NCBI RefSeq assembly: GCF_004363725.1
Contig: NZ_SNZF01000015.1
Location: 42,403 to 106,402 of the forward strand
Length of the DNA stretch: 64,000 bases
Reading direction: 5' to 3'
DNA from: Aquamicrobium defluvii
Lineage (GTDB): Bacteria > Pseudomonadota > Alphaproteobacteria > Rhizobiales > Rhizobiaceae
In this document: piece by piece, positions 56,395-64,000 of the stretch
Layout: every line of letters starts with the position of its first letter
Numbering within the stretch: position 1 is the first letter of the stretch
Position numbers and translations under genes: made by a program
The notes under the pieces: generated by a model
Database searches by the model: none
Told to the model about the DNA's origin: nothing
The model's input: only the letters and a program-made list of their open reading frames with translations

Positions 56395-57639
56395 TTACGG
56401 ATTGGTGTTGCCGCTGAGGCGATGCGCCAGACGGGGGTCGATGGCCTGAACACCGTAGAGGATATCCAGACGGAACGAACTCACGTCATTGACGCCATCG
56501 TAGACCGGGATGACGCGCACATTGGTGCCCTTGTAAGAGCGCCGCGACACATCGACGGCGCCCGGAGGCGAGACGAGCGGCACGGACACCAGCGCGAACG
56601 CGTTCTTGTGGAACACAAGGTTCTGGCGATCCACGGCGCTTGCCGCCGACTTCCACGTCACCGCCTTGCCGTTCAGGTCGCTATCGGACGTGTCGATGTT
56701 CTTGAACGCGCCGGTCCAGATCATCGCAGGCCAGATTTTGACGTTGGCCGCACCAGCGGCAGCCGTAGCGTCCTCAAGAACGGTGAACTGCTTGAGGAAG
56801 CCGAGGCGGGCTTTGGTCACCGGGTTGACGGCGTAGACGCCGGTAATGGTGAACACATCGCCCTTCTTGACGGTGTTGGTGGTGCCGAGGCCGGCGAGGC
56901 TGATGGTCTGCTCCATCGAGTCCTTGACTGCATCGTAGGTGATCGTCGCGGAGGTGATCGCCGCGCCGATGGTTCCGTTGGTGCGGGTGCCCGCCGTGTG
57001 GACCGGGATGTTCTGCGACATGTACGTGTCCACGCCGCCGATTTCGCCCAGCGAGCCCTTGCGATAGGCACCCTTGGCCGCGTCCTGAATGTAGAGCGCG
57101 GTCTGAGACCCGAGCAGGCCCCAATGATCGGCAGGGGCAAGCACCGCCGAACGGCCATCGGTCGGGTTCGCATATTCGTCCATGCGCTCGGGGGCGACGG
57201 CGAAATCCGCGAACGAACCGATCTTCTTGCCCGAAGTCCCCACCCAAGACGGAACCTTGTAGTACAGTTCCATGATGGAGCGATCCACCTCGTTCGCAAG
57301 CTGCACCATGGCGGGCTTGATGACGCGTTCGGAAAGCTCGCTGATCTTCAGGGTCAGGTCCTGAGACGAGAACTTGAAGTCCACGCCACGGCGCTGATTG
57401 ACCGTGATCGTGGTCTTGCCTTCCGTCACGTCCTGCGCACTCATGACGGGAGTATTGCGGACGGTGAAGTCGGTCGGGCGACGGATGGAGATGGTTTCGC
57501 CCACCTCATAGCCGTTCACCTTCTTGGAGAACTCGTTTTCGTAACCGCGAAATACCTGCTTCGCCATCACGAGGTTGTTGTCGAGGATCATCAGCGCCTC
57601 TTTGGCGATGATGTCCGCAGTCAAAACGGTCTGTGCCAT
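56395..57639 (-). CDS. Major capsid (coat) protein, P22 gp5-like
   Basis: A 414-residue protein starting AQTVLTADIIAKEALMILDN, NLVMAKQVFRGYENEF, the hallmark opening of the P22 coat family (HK97 fold with an inserted I-domain). RPTDFTVRNTPVMSAQDVTEGK, VDFKFSSQDLTLKISELSERVI and LANEVDRSIMELYYKVPSWVG continue the pattern. About 415 copies build the T=7 head in P22. AAGGACATAGGC precedes the ATG. The scaffold gene lies immediately upstream. Confidence 0.88.
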   Translation of the reverse strand: MAQTVLTADIIAKEALMILDNNLVMAKQVFRGYENEFSKKVNGYEVGETISIRRPTDFTVRNTPVMSAQDVTEGKTTITVNQRRGVDFKFSSQDLTLKISELSERVIKPAMVQLANEVDRSIMELYYKVPSWVGTSGKKIGSFADFAVAPERMDEYANPTDGRSAVLAPADHWGLLGSQTALYIQDAAKGAYRKGSLGEIGGVDTYMSQNIPVHTAGTRTNGTIGAAITSATITYDAVKDSMEQTISLAGLGTTNTVKKGDVFTITGVYAVNPVTKARLGFLKQFTVLEDATAAAGAANVKIWPAMIWTGAFKNIDTSDSDLNGKAVTWKSAASAVDRQNLVFHKNAFALVSVPLVSPPGAVDVSRRSYKGTNVRVIPVYDGVNDVSSFRLDILYGVQAIDPRLAHRLSGNTNP

Positions 57640-57671
57640 TGCCTATGTCCTTTGCTGGCAACGAATGAGGT

Positions 57672-58553
57672 CTAGCCCCTGCCCGCCTGTCTGGCCGCGG
57701 CGTACTCTTCCATGCTCATTTCGGAGAGAGACTTGCTGGCTGCCGGCGTCGAGCGACCGCCCACAGCCTTCGACGGCTGAGTTGGGGCGGCTTGCTTCTT
57801 CGGGTTCGGGGCTGGTTTCGAGAGGGCTTCGTGACCGATCCGGGCGAGATAAAGCATCTCGTAGACCAGCGGGTTCATCAGGTTCTGCATCTGCTCTCTG
57901 GTCACACCCTTGGAGAGCGCAAAATCGATGACCTGCTTGTCGGTATCCGGGGTCCAGCCCTTGAGATTGGCTTTCACATGCTCGTGCGTTTCCTGCATGC
58001 GCTTGGCAATTTCTTGCTGCACAGCGGCAGTACGGGAGCTTTCGTGCTGTTGGACAACGCCCTCCAACTGGGCTTTCTGCGCACGCAGATGCTGAGCGTA
58101 GTTCCACGCCTCATCCGCCTGCAATGGATCGGTCATGCGGGCCTGCTGGTATGCAGACCAGTCGAACCCCTCAAACCGCTCCAGTTCTTTCGCAACCATG
58201 CGAAGATCGGCGCGCGCATCGAGATATTCCTCACTCGCAGCGAATTGCTGGTCGAGACGCGCGGCGCGCTCTTCCAGTTCCTTGCGGGTGTTGGCAACCT
58301 CCTGCGTCTTGCGCGTATAATCAGCCTGCATCATCAGGCCATCTTTCAGGCCCTTGGGGGCCTTTACCTTCTTCCCATTCCAGTCGAACTCTTCAAAGTC
58401 GTCTTCCGGGTCGGGTTCGGGCTGGTCCTCCTCATCGACTTCCTGCTCATCGCCGGCTTCATCGATGTTGATTGGCTCATCAGCCTCCATTTCCGTTTCG
58501 ATTGCAGGGATTTCCTGTTCTACTTCGGCAATGGCTTCCTGTTCGCCGTCCAT
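57672..58553 (-). CDS. Phage scaffold protein
   Basis: A 293-residue protein: an acidic first 55 residues (EVEQEIPAIETEMEADEPIN, DEEDQPEPDPEDDFEEFDW), then K(V)KAPKGLKDGLMMQADYTRK and a long charged helical stretch (VANTRKELEERAARLDQQFA), ending in basic low-complexity tail. This is the typical layout of phage scaffolds, which guide coat assembly and leave before packaging. MDGEQEAIAE at 58553 with GGAAG in front is the chosen start. It lies 32 bases before the coat gene. Confidence 0.8.
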   Translation of the reverse strand: MDGEQEAIAEVEQEIPAIETEMEADEPINIDEAGDEQEVDEEDQPEPDPEDDFEEFDWNGKKVKAPKGLKDGLMMQADYTRKTQEVANTRKELEERAARLDQQFAASEEYLDARADLRMVAKELERFEGFDWSAYQQARMTDPLQADEAWNYAQHLRAQKAQLEGVVQQHESSRTAAVQQEIAKRMQETHEHVKANLKGWTPDTDKQVIDFALSKGVTREQMQNLMNPLVYEMLYLARIGHEALSKPAPNPKKQAAPTQPSKAVGGRSTPAASKSLSEMSMEEYAAARQAGRG

Positions 58554-58619
58554 GTGCGCACTTCCTTTCAAGCTGGATTGGTGCTGTGGTGCGCCGTTAC
58601 GTGGCGCGGTCGATTGCGG

Positions 58620-58736
58620 TCAGGCCGCTAATTCCTCGGGAGCAATGCGACGGAGGCTGTTATCTTCCGCCGCCTCATCGAAATGCCCGCTGGCCTGCCC
58701 TGCCGGGCGAACATCGACAATGAGACCAGCCAGCAC
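58620..58736 (-). CDS. Possible very short phage ORF between esterase and scaffold genes
   Basis: A frame of about 38 residues (GTG start) reading LAGLIVDVRPAGQASGHFDE, AAEDNSLRRIAPEELAA overlaps nothing downstream and looks more protein-like at its C terminus than expected by chance. It lacks a convincing ribosome site. It may be a fragment of a gene displaced by the esterase. Confidence 0.25.
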   Translation of the reverse strand: MLAGLIVDVRPAGQASGHFDEAAEDNSLRRIAPEELAA

Positions 58737-58749
58737 AGGCGCGATGCAA

Positions 58750-60252
58750 CTACAAGGAATCGAAATATCGCCGCCCCATCTCAGTGATGCCATCTGCGTC
58801 GAAATGCACACCGTCGCCCTTATCGAGCAAGACAGTGGGGCTTTCGGAATCTACATAGGCGCAATTACTGTTCCGCGAGCCGACATTAGCCAGTACGTCT
58901 TGGAATGCACGGTATCCGGGCTGGCTGTTGACGTAGCTTTGAACCATGCCGCCCCACAGGAATTTTGCTCCTGATGTAGCCGAGGCATCGGTTCGCATGT
59001 TGGATATGAATGCATCCACGTCTGCCTCAAACGAGCCGTTCGCCGCGAGAGCGTCGTTTTCACCGATCTGCATCAGGACGGCACGGATATTGGCATTGGG
59101 GTAAGCAGCGACCAGAGCATTAACTCGGTCCCTCATGCGATTGTAACCATTACCGCCCTGTCGCCAGTATCCCGTTGAGAAGCTTGTTCCACCATCGGCG
59201 CAAGGAACAAAAACGAGCTTGCGCCCCGGATTAGCCGCGACATAAGCTTCCGCAAAAGACACATCCGGTCCAAACTGACCGGCTACAGGCCCCACATGGG
59301 CAAGCGGATTTGTGGGAAGTTCTATAGATGAGCCCGTCCACTGATAGACGTTATTGGGATGCACAGGCGAGCCAACGGCGCGCGCAATCATGTTCGACTG
59401 ACCACCCAAAACCACTACGTCAAAAACTGCGTTCGACGGGAGCGTATGCTTGTGGGTGAGATAGTTATGCACCGTCTGAATGGTTCCATCAGATTGATAG
59501 CCCTGACAGATCAATATCTCGGCAATCTTTCCATTAAAAATATTGCCAAGCGAAGTACGCCTAAGCCCTCCGATAGTGAATTGGTTAAGCGCAGAGATAG
59601 CAACCCCACCCGGCTCGCGGTCAGCGACCTTTATTCCATTCTCCCATATGGAAATGCTATCAGGGCCATAGCGAGCGCTCATGACCCTTATATTGCCGAC
59701 AGTCCACGTGGGGCCTGTGACAATTACGCTGCCGCCCGGATTGTACGTTTTCACCACTGCGCTGGATGAACGTCCAAACCACGAAAATCTATTGTCGACG
59801 GCATTGTTTCCCGCCCCGAATAAAGCGACAATCGCCGCAGACGAGATATCTTGGAACGCGACATGTTCAGTGTATGCCGGGCCTCGATATACGTCCTCCG
59901 CAAGGCTATCAGCGATCAGATGTGTGTTGGCTATTAATCCGCTATAATTTCGCCCATTCCGAAGCCCTGATCCTAAACCGATGGGACTTCTGATCGGTGC
60001 CAGAGAAATATCGTTTTGTGTGGCGTGATGCCCCCTGCCCGACTTATCCAGCATCAGGCCGACCGGGTCGCCATCCGCTGTAACAGGCACCGTACCCGCC
60101 GCATCCTGAAACAGCGTCGTCAGGTCGCTCGGGTCGTACCATGCGCCTTGCTCGCCGTTGGCGAAGAAGATGGAGGGGTCGAAGGGAATGCCGCTCCCAC
60201 CAGCCCGCGAATACCGCGTGAGGCCGAGCGACATGGGCGGCATGAAGAACAT
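58750..60252 (-). CDS. LamG-like plus SGNH/sialate O-acetylesterase-type protein inside the head module
   Basis: A 500-residue protein. Residues about 25-265 look like a concanavalin/LamG-type beta sandwich (WYDPSDLTTLFQDAAGTVPV, LMLDKSGRGHHATQ, ISALNQFTIGGLRR). Residues about 275-500 are an SGNH esterase with block I VVLGGQSNMIAR (Ser of GQSNM), block III MQIGENDA and block V KGDGVHFDADG (Asp-x-x-His type), as in sialate O-acetylesterases. It would deacetylate host surface polysaccharide. The middle (about 59.4-60.0 kb) is A/T-richer than its neighbours, suggesting recent acquisition. The start overlaps the upstream stop (TGATG). Confidence 0.8.
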   Translation of the reverse strand: MFFMPPMSLGLTRYSRAGGSGIPFDPSIFFANGEQGAWYDPSDLTTLFQDAAGTVPVTADGDPVGLMLDKSGRGHHATQNDISLAPIRSPIGLGSGLRNGRNYSGLIANTHLIADSLAEDVYRGPAYTEHVAFQDISSAAIVALFGAGNNAVDNRFSWFGRSSSAVVKTYNPGGSVIVTGPTWTVGNIRVMSARYGPDSISIWENGIKVADREPGGVAISALNQFTIGGLRRTSLGNIFNGKIAEILICQGYQSDGTIQTVHNYLTHKHTLPSNAVFDVVVLGGQSNMIARAVGSPVHPNNVYQWTGSSIELPTNPLAHVGPVAGQFGPDVSFAEAYVAANPGRKLVFVPCADGGTSFSTGYWRQGGNGYNRMRDRVNALVAAYPNANIRAVLMQIGENDALAANGSFEADVDAFISNMRTDASATSGAKFLWGGMVQSYVNSQPGYRAFQDVLANVGSRNSNCAYVDSESPTVLLDKGDGVHFDADGITEMGRRYFDSL

Positions 60253-60491
60253 CAGTAGGTCAGCCCGACAATGCCAGTCGCGGTGGACGCGGCCATGACC
60301 TTGACCGCAAACACCGGCAGGATTGATCCATCCGGCACGTTCGCAAATGTGACCGGGTTGCCGTTTCGGGTTTCGATCACCACATCGCCACCGGTGCCGA
60401 CATAGAGCGCAACTGCATTGATGATGGTGCTGTCGCTCGGCGTCACCGCGAAGGCATCGCCTGCGGAGTTAGCCTGGATAGGTGCTGCCAT
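60252..60491 (-). CDS. Small phage virion protein, decoration-like
   Basis: A 79-residue beta-rich protein: DAFAVTPSDSTIINAVALYVGTGGDVVIETRNG, then VTFANVPDGSILPVFAVKVMAASTATGIVGLTY. Short proteins of this pattern follow portal genes in many podophage-like and siphophage prophages and are annotated as spike-base or decoration proteins. It lies 2 bases after the portal gene and is coupled to the esterase gene, hinting that it may serve as an adaptor for it. Confidence 0.65.
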   Translation of the reverse strand: MAAPIQANSAGDAFAVTPSDSTIINAVALYVGTGGDVVIETRNGNPVTFANVPDGSILPVFAVKVMAASTATGIVGLTY

Positions 60492-60493
60492 GA

Positions 60494-62551
60494 TTACTGC
60501 TCCGGGAAGCGTTGGGTCTGGATGACGGGACGAGAAGCGACCGCGGCGGCGTTCAGTTCCGCCTTGTAGCGTTCAAGCTCCTGTTCCGACGCGAGCTTGG
60601 CGAGGGCGATTTCCTTTTCCGCCGCGATCTTGGCTGCCGCGATCTGCTTGTCGGCCTCAATCTTCGCCATGGAGTCGGACTGGTCCTGCTTCAGCTTCTG
60701 GTTTTCTTCCGAAAGCTGTTGCAGTTTCTGCTTGCCTTCCTCGATCTGCTGCTGGACCTGAGGCGGCACCTGTCCGCTGGTCATCTGGTCCAGTTTCTCG
60801 GCAATCTTGTCGGCCCCCGGCCAGTCGAGGTTTTTCGCCAGTTCCGGCCCGATAATCGGAGCGGCAGCCGGGAATGCGCGGATCATCTCCGTCATCTGGG
60901 AGGCCGCCTCTTCCCGCTGAGTGGTGAAGCTCGGGCCTGTCGAAACGGTCAGATCGTACTTGCCGGTGGTCAGATCGTGCAGAGCCATGATCGGCTTCAT
61001 GAGCGGGTTTCCGCCCTCGTCCTGCATCGGCTGGCCGTCCGGCCCCATGACGGGCTGCTGCATCGGCTGGCCGGTTTTCGGGTCCTGCACCTGATAGGGC
61101 GCGTTGATCTGCTTCCTGTCCTCGCTGCCGTCCTCGCCAATCACCCGAATGATACGCTCAGCGCTGTAAACGTGCGGGATCAGATCAATCAGGATGCGCC
61201 CGGTATGGCGGATGGCGCGGGCAAGGTTGTCCGTGAAATGGAATGTGGAAATGTCGCCTTCCCGCTGGCGGGCCAGAATAGCCCTTCCGCTGGTTTCGTT
61301 GGACCGCGCCCCGAGCGATGCATCGTACATGCCGACAATGGCCTTCATGTCGTCGGACGCGTTAAGGGCTTCCTGCAAGGCTCCTGCGGCAGAGCCAGTA
61401 TCGAGCGGCTGACGCTGCGGCGGCTGCTGCCCATCGTACTCAAGGAACGCATGGCTGCGCGTGTTCGCCGTCTGCCAGCGCTCTATGTCGCTGTCAAAAG
61501 CACCCTTCGGCCCGATGAACGGAACGCGCGGGGCGAGGGCAACAAGTTCCGTGGCTGCCGAGCGCCAATAGTTGAACGTGCGCTGCGCATCCTTGGCATT
61601 ATGGATCAGGGAGCGGAAAAACCGCTTGCCCTGCACATCGAACTCGTCGCCATAGACCGGCACAATCGGGATATATCGACCGGCCCAATCGTTCTTTTCC
61701 AGAACCTCAGCGCCGGTCATGATGTATTGCGTGACCTTGATGGCCTTGGTCACACGCTCCTGTTTGTGCTCAAGGAACTGCTGGACGGCGGCAAAATCCT
61801 CGTCTTTTTCGATCTGGTCTTTGCTGTAGACCTGAAACGAGCCGTCGCGAATGTCCTGAAACAGGATGATGGTGCGGTCCACCTCGTCCCGCTTCCACCA
61901 CTCGGCCACCATGACCTCGTTTTCGGAGCGCCATGGCTCGGCAACCGTGGACCATGCATCATCGTCCCAATCGACCGTAGCGGCATTGCCGTACTGCGCC
62001 TTGAACTGCGCCTTGGTCAGCCGATCCACGACAAATGCCGTGTTCCAGTCGCTACTATCGGCTTCCGTGGAATATGGATCGCCGTAGATCGAAAACGGGT
62101 TGATGACGCGCTTGATCATGATGTCCATGTCAAACGTGTCGTCAAAGGCGTAGTCGAGGCCGACGCGCCAGTAGCCGAAGCCGCCCGTCACAGCGCACTC
62201 GACGCCGGTGTCATATGCAACGTCTGCCGAAGACGTGTATTCGATATTGCGGATCAGGCCGTTGATGACCTCGGCAGTCTCGGGATCCGCGCCGCTATCG
62301 ACCGGATGGACCTTGATCGACGGCTTATTCATCCGCGCATCGTTGACAACCTGCCGAATGAATGCAGGCAGCTTGTTGATGGTGAGGCTCGGACGCCCGT
62401 CCCGCTCCCGCTGGGAAAGGATGTTTGGAGGCCACTGCTCATTCAGGCGCGCAAAGCGAATGTCATCAATCGCGGTCGCGCGGTTGTGATCGGCAGCGTC
62501 GGCAGCCTCGGTAAAGGCGTCCTTGGCTTCTTTCAGAATGTCATCAGCCAT
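60494..62551 (-). CDS. Phage portal protein, P22 gp1-like
   Basis: A 685-residue protein. The N-terminal part (FTEAADAADHNRATAIDDIRFARLNEQWP, RPSLTINKLPAFIRQVVNDARMNKPSIKVHP) and the block VECAVTGGFGYWRVGLDY are the standard P22-portal features. NPFSIYGDPYSTEADSSDW and SLGARSNETSGRAILARQREGD follow. The last 110 residues are a long coiled coil (QIEEGKQKLQQLSEENQKLKQD) forming the barrel. It forms the dodecameric DNA channel. The ATG overlaps the terminase stop (TGATG); the frame extends further upstream without support. Confidence 0.9.
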   Translation of the reverse strand: MADDILKEAKDAFTEAADAADHNRATAIDDIRFARLNEQWPPNILSQRERDGRPSLTINKLPAFIRQVVNDARMNKPSIKVHPVDSGADPETAEVINGLIRNIEYTSSADVAYDTGVECAVTGGFGYWRVGLDYAFDDTFDMDIMIKRVINPFSIYGDPYSTEADSSDWNTAFVVDRLTKAQFKAQYGNAATVDWDDDAWSTVAEPWRSENEVMVAEWWKRDEVDRTIILFQDIRDGSFQVYSKDQIEKDEDFAAVQQFLEHKQERVTKAIKVTQYIMTGAEVLEKNDWAGRYIPIVPVYGDEFDVQGKRFFRSLIHNAKDAQRTFNYWRSAATELVALAPRVPFIGPKGAFDSDIERWQTANTRSHAFLEYDGQQPPQRQPLDTGSAAGALQEALNASDDMKAIVGMYDASLGARSNETSGRAILARQREGDISTFHFTDNLARAIRHTGRILIDLIPHVYSAERIIRVIGEDGSEDRKQINAPYQVQDPKTGQPMQQPVMGPDGQPMQDEGGNPLMKPIMALHDLTTGKYDLTVSTGPSFTTQREEAASQMTEMIRAFPAAAPIIGPELAKNLDWPGADKIAEKLDQMTSGQVPPQVQQQIEEGKQKLQQLSEENQKLKQDQSDSMAKIEADKQIAAAKIAAEKEIALAKLASEQELERYKAELNAAAVASRPVIQTQRFPEQ

Positions 62552-63861
62552 CAGCCCATCCACCCGCCAGCGCCGTAGTTCACGACAGGTCGCGGTTTCT
62601 TCGTCACAGGTTCTTCGTAGGCGACGCACATGAGGCCGAAGGAGTCGGCACCGTGGCTCGACCAATCATGTTCCGGCCCAAGACCGATGTTGCGGTCATC
62701 CTGTGAGCGTTTTTCGTGATACCAGCCAAGTGCATCGCGGCCGGCTTCTGTTGTGTCAGCATTGAACCAGATCGACGGGAACAGTCGGCGCGCCGCCTCA
62801 ATGCGCATCTTGGCAGCGCCCTTGCCCTGATTGGGAACGACCGTCACATGATAGCCAGCATCACGCAGCGCGCTCTCGTAGGACACATCGAACACGCGGT
62901 CCTGCGTAGAGCCGTCATGAGGCAACCAGAACTGGCACCTGTCTGGCGTGTAGCCCTTGCCTCTCATCCAGTTGAGATGCGTTGCGATGGGCTGGCCCTG
63001 CGCCTCGTAATAGTCGAGAACGCGGATTTCCTTCCCGATGAACTGGACAATCCAGATTGTGAACGAGTCGGCCTTGGCCCCGGTCCCGCCAATGTCCACA
63101 AAGGCGCGAAGGGTCATGAGCGGATCGGCGGCGACCTTTCCTATCCGGCCTTCCGCCTTCGCCGCTGAAAGCGCCTGTGCGAAATAAGCGCCCTCGACCA
63201 CCGTCACAAAACCGCCTTCCCACACATGGTCATACTGGTCAGGCCGGCGCACGAAATCCTCCTGCCGCTCCTTTTCCAGAACTTCAGGAAACCACGGGTT
63301 GTCCGAATAATTGATCTCTACGATCTTTGCGCCGGAAGGCGGGCTTTCGCGGAAGCGCTTGTGTGTCGCGCTGTTCTTGCGTTCCGGGTTCCATGTGACC
63401 CAGATTTCAGAACCATGTTCGCGTACGGTCGGAACGATCTTGATCCACGCCGTTTCGCTAACCGGTTCTGCTTCATCGACCCATAGAACGTGGATTTGAG
63501 ACTTGGACTTGATGCTGTCGAGGTTGTGCCGCAAGCCGATGAAGGCGAAGGAGATACGACCATCCAGCGTGCGAATGTATTTCTCGCCAACATCGTAATT
63601 CGCCGCCAGCCACGGTTCGGAAGCAATCGCCGCCTTGACCTCAGCCATGGAGCTTTCATCGAGCGAGTTCATGAACTCTCGCCCGCAGACGATGACGCCC
63701 GATTTGCCTTCCTGGCTTAGCTGGTAACCGCGAACCGCCGCCATCTTGGCGAATGTCCGCGTCTTTCCCGATCCTCTGCCGCCATATGCACCGCGATACC
63801 GCGCCGGTCCTGAAAAGACCGGGATGAGCTTTGGCGGAAGCTCAATGCGTGCTGTCGTCAT
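62551..63861 (-). CDS. Terminase large subunit
   Basis: A 436-residue packaging ATPase-nuclease. Walker A GGRGSGKTRTFA is at about residue 29; Walker B VLWVDEAEPVSE follows, then the coupling motif WVTWNPERKNSATHKRF. The C-terminal nuclease has LRAFVDIGGTGAKADSFT and DWSSHGADSFGLM acidic residues. It packages DNA through the portal. The ATG at 63861 begins MTTARIELPPKLIPVF; a TTG at 63882 is possible. It overlaps the small-subunit gene by 20 bases. Confidence 0.92.
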   Translation of the reverse strand: MTTARIELPPKLIPVFSGPARYRGAYGGRGSGKTRTFAKMAAVRGYQLSQEGKSGVIVCGREFMNSLDESSMAEVKAAIASEPWLAANYDVGEKYIRTLDGRISFAFIGLRHNLDSIKSKSQIHVLWVDEAEPVSETAWIKIVPTVREHGSEIWVTWNPERKNSATHKRFRESPPSGAKIVEINYSDNPWFPEVLEKERQEDFVRRPDQYDHVWEGGFVTVVEGAYFAQALSAAKAEGRIGKVAADPLMTLRAFVDIGGTGAKADSFTIWIVQFIGKEIRVLDYYEAQGQPIATHLNWMRGKGYTPDRCQFWLPHDGSTQDRVFDVSYESALRDAGYHVTVVPNQGKGAAKMRIEAARRLFPSIWFNADTTEAGRDALGWYHEKRSQDDRNIGLGPEHDWSSHGADSFGLMCVAYEEPVTKKPRPVVNYGAGGWMG

Positions 63862-64000
63862 GCCCCGGCGCGACAATCTCAATGCGGGTTGGCGTCATGC
63901 TGCCGTCGCTCGACTTGTGGTCGATCTCGGATTTGTCGCGCCACTTGTCGGGCTGTCTGTTCTTAAGCCAGTTCATTGCGGCGGAAGGGTCTGGCGCTAC
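63842..64000 (-). CDS. Terminase small subunit, C-terminal end (gene continues past the window)
   Basis: The minus strand is open from the window edge to a TGA at 63842, giving the last 52 residues: AAMNWLKNRQPDKWRDKSEI then DHKSSDGSMTPTRIEIVAPGHDDSTH. The segment (A)MxWLKNR-x-P-x-W-R-D-K is typical of the C terminus of phage terminase small subunits. It overlaps the large-subunit start by 20 bases, as is common for the pair. The DNA-binding part is outside the window. Confidence 0.8.
   Translation of the reverse strand, partial: VAPDPSAAMNWLKNRQPDKWRDKSEIDHKSSDGSMTPTRIEIVAPGHDDSTH

Larger units (their letters stand above)
41783..64000. mobile_element. Prophage with P22-like (podovirus) head module, left part; continues past the window
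   Basis: From about 41.8 kb every recognisable gene is of phage type: small and large terminase, portal, scaffold, P22-fold coat, adaptor, gp10-like tail protein, ejection proteins, tail fibre, endolysin and spanins. Almost all are on the minus strand and ordered as in a late operon running toward the tRNA. The P22-type coat and gp10-like protein, and the absence of tail-tube, tape-measure and sheath genes, point to a short-tailed phage. No integrase, repressor or right attachment site is in view, so the left boundary at the tRNA 3' end is inferred. Confidence 0.9.

Noticed and set aside
60512..62578. 688-codon plus-strand open frame
   Set aside because: It is the mirror of the portal gene; composition is that of an antisense frame.

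Overview
The window is high-GC DNA from an alphaproteobacterium of the order Hyphomicrobiales, most likely a Phyllobacteriaceae-like relative of Mesorhizobium or Nitratireductor. This is an inference from gene content: a Brucella Omp10-type lipoprotein, a CpdR-type single-domain response regulator, homospermidine synthase plus ornithine decarboxylase (the rhizobial polyamine route), and a candidate ROSE thermometer in front of an hsp20 gene. No rRNA gene or CRISPR array was seen.

Positions 1 to about 41.78 kb are ordinary chromosome. From the left: the 5' end of an ornithine decarboxylase gene with a long, visibly structured leader; a LysR regulator; a metal-handling cluster (DUF1007 protein, NicO nickel/cobalt exporter, CDF exporter); a GNAT enzyme, an SDR, a TerB/DUF533 protein, tRNA hydroxylase TrhO, a phage-type muramidase and KDPG aldolase; a DUF882 murein protein and an NtrC-type regulator; oligopeptidase F with pabB/pabC; homospermidine synthase, Omp10-like lipoprotein and ferrochelatase; the qmcA/nfeD pair; envelope genes (kdsD, a beta-barrel protein, galU, an MltB-type transglycosylase, a DUF459 SGNH protein); gltBD; threonine aldolase; heat-inducible hsp20; an alpha/beta hydrolase, hisN, N-formylglutamate amidohydrolase, cpdR and tRNA-Val(GAC).

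From about 41.8 kb to the right edge lies a prophage abutting the 3' end of tRNA-Val. It runs mostly on the minus strand and continues beyond the window. Read in its own direction (64.0 to 41.8 kb): small and large terminase, portal, a small decoration-type protein, a LamG-like/SGNH esterase, scaffold, P22-fold coat protein, head-tail adaptor, P22 gp10-like tail protein, several internal or ejection proteins including a lambda-R-type muralytic protein, tail fibre, a second lambda-R-type endolysin with a membrane-anchored C terminus, small membrane proteins, an overlapping spanin pair and an XhlA-like protein. Stops and starts overlap at many junctions (TGATG, TAATG, ATGA), indicating translational coupling. 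No integrase is visible; it would be expected near the far, unseen end.

Several plus-strand genes interrupt the minus-strand phage operon and look like accessory morons: an HNH endonuclease with a C-terminal helix-turn-helix, a secreted protein coupled to a membrane protein, one or two further small ORFs, and a stand-alone Cas2/SinR-like protein. Minus-strand intrinsic terminators lie beside the first two of these cassettes. The less ordinary signals are the structured odc leader, the RpoH-like promoter plus ROSE-like hairpin of hsp20, the esterase gene inside the head module, the Cas2-like moron, and the duplicated lambda-R lysozyme fold used once for entry and once for lysis.
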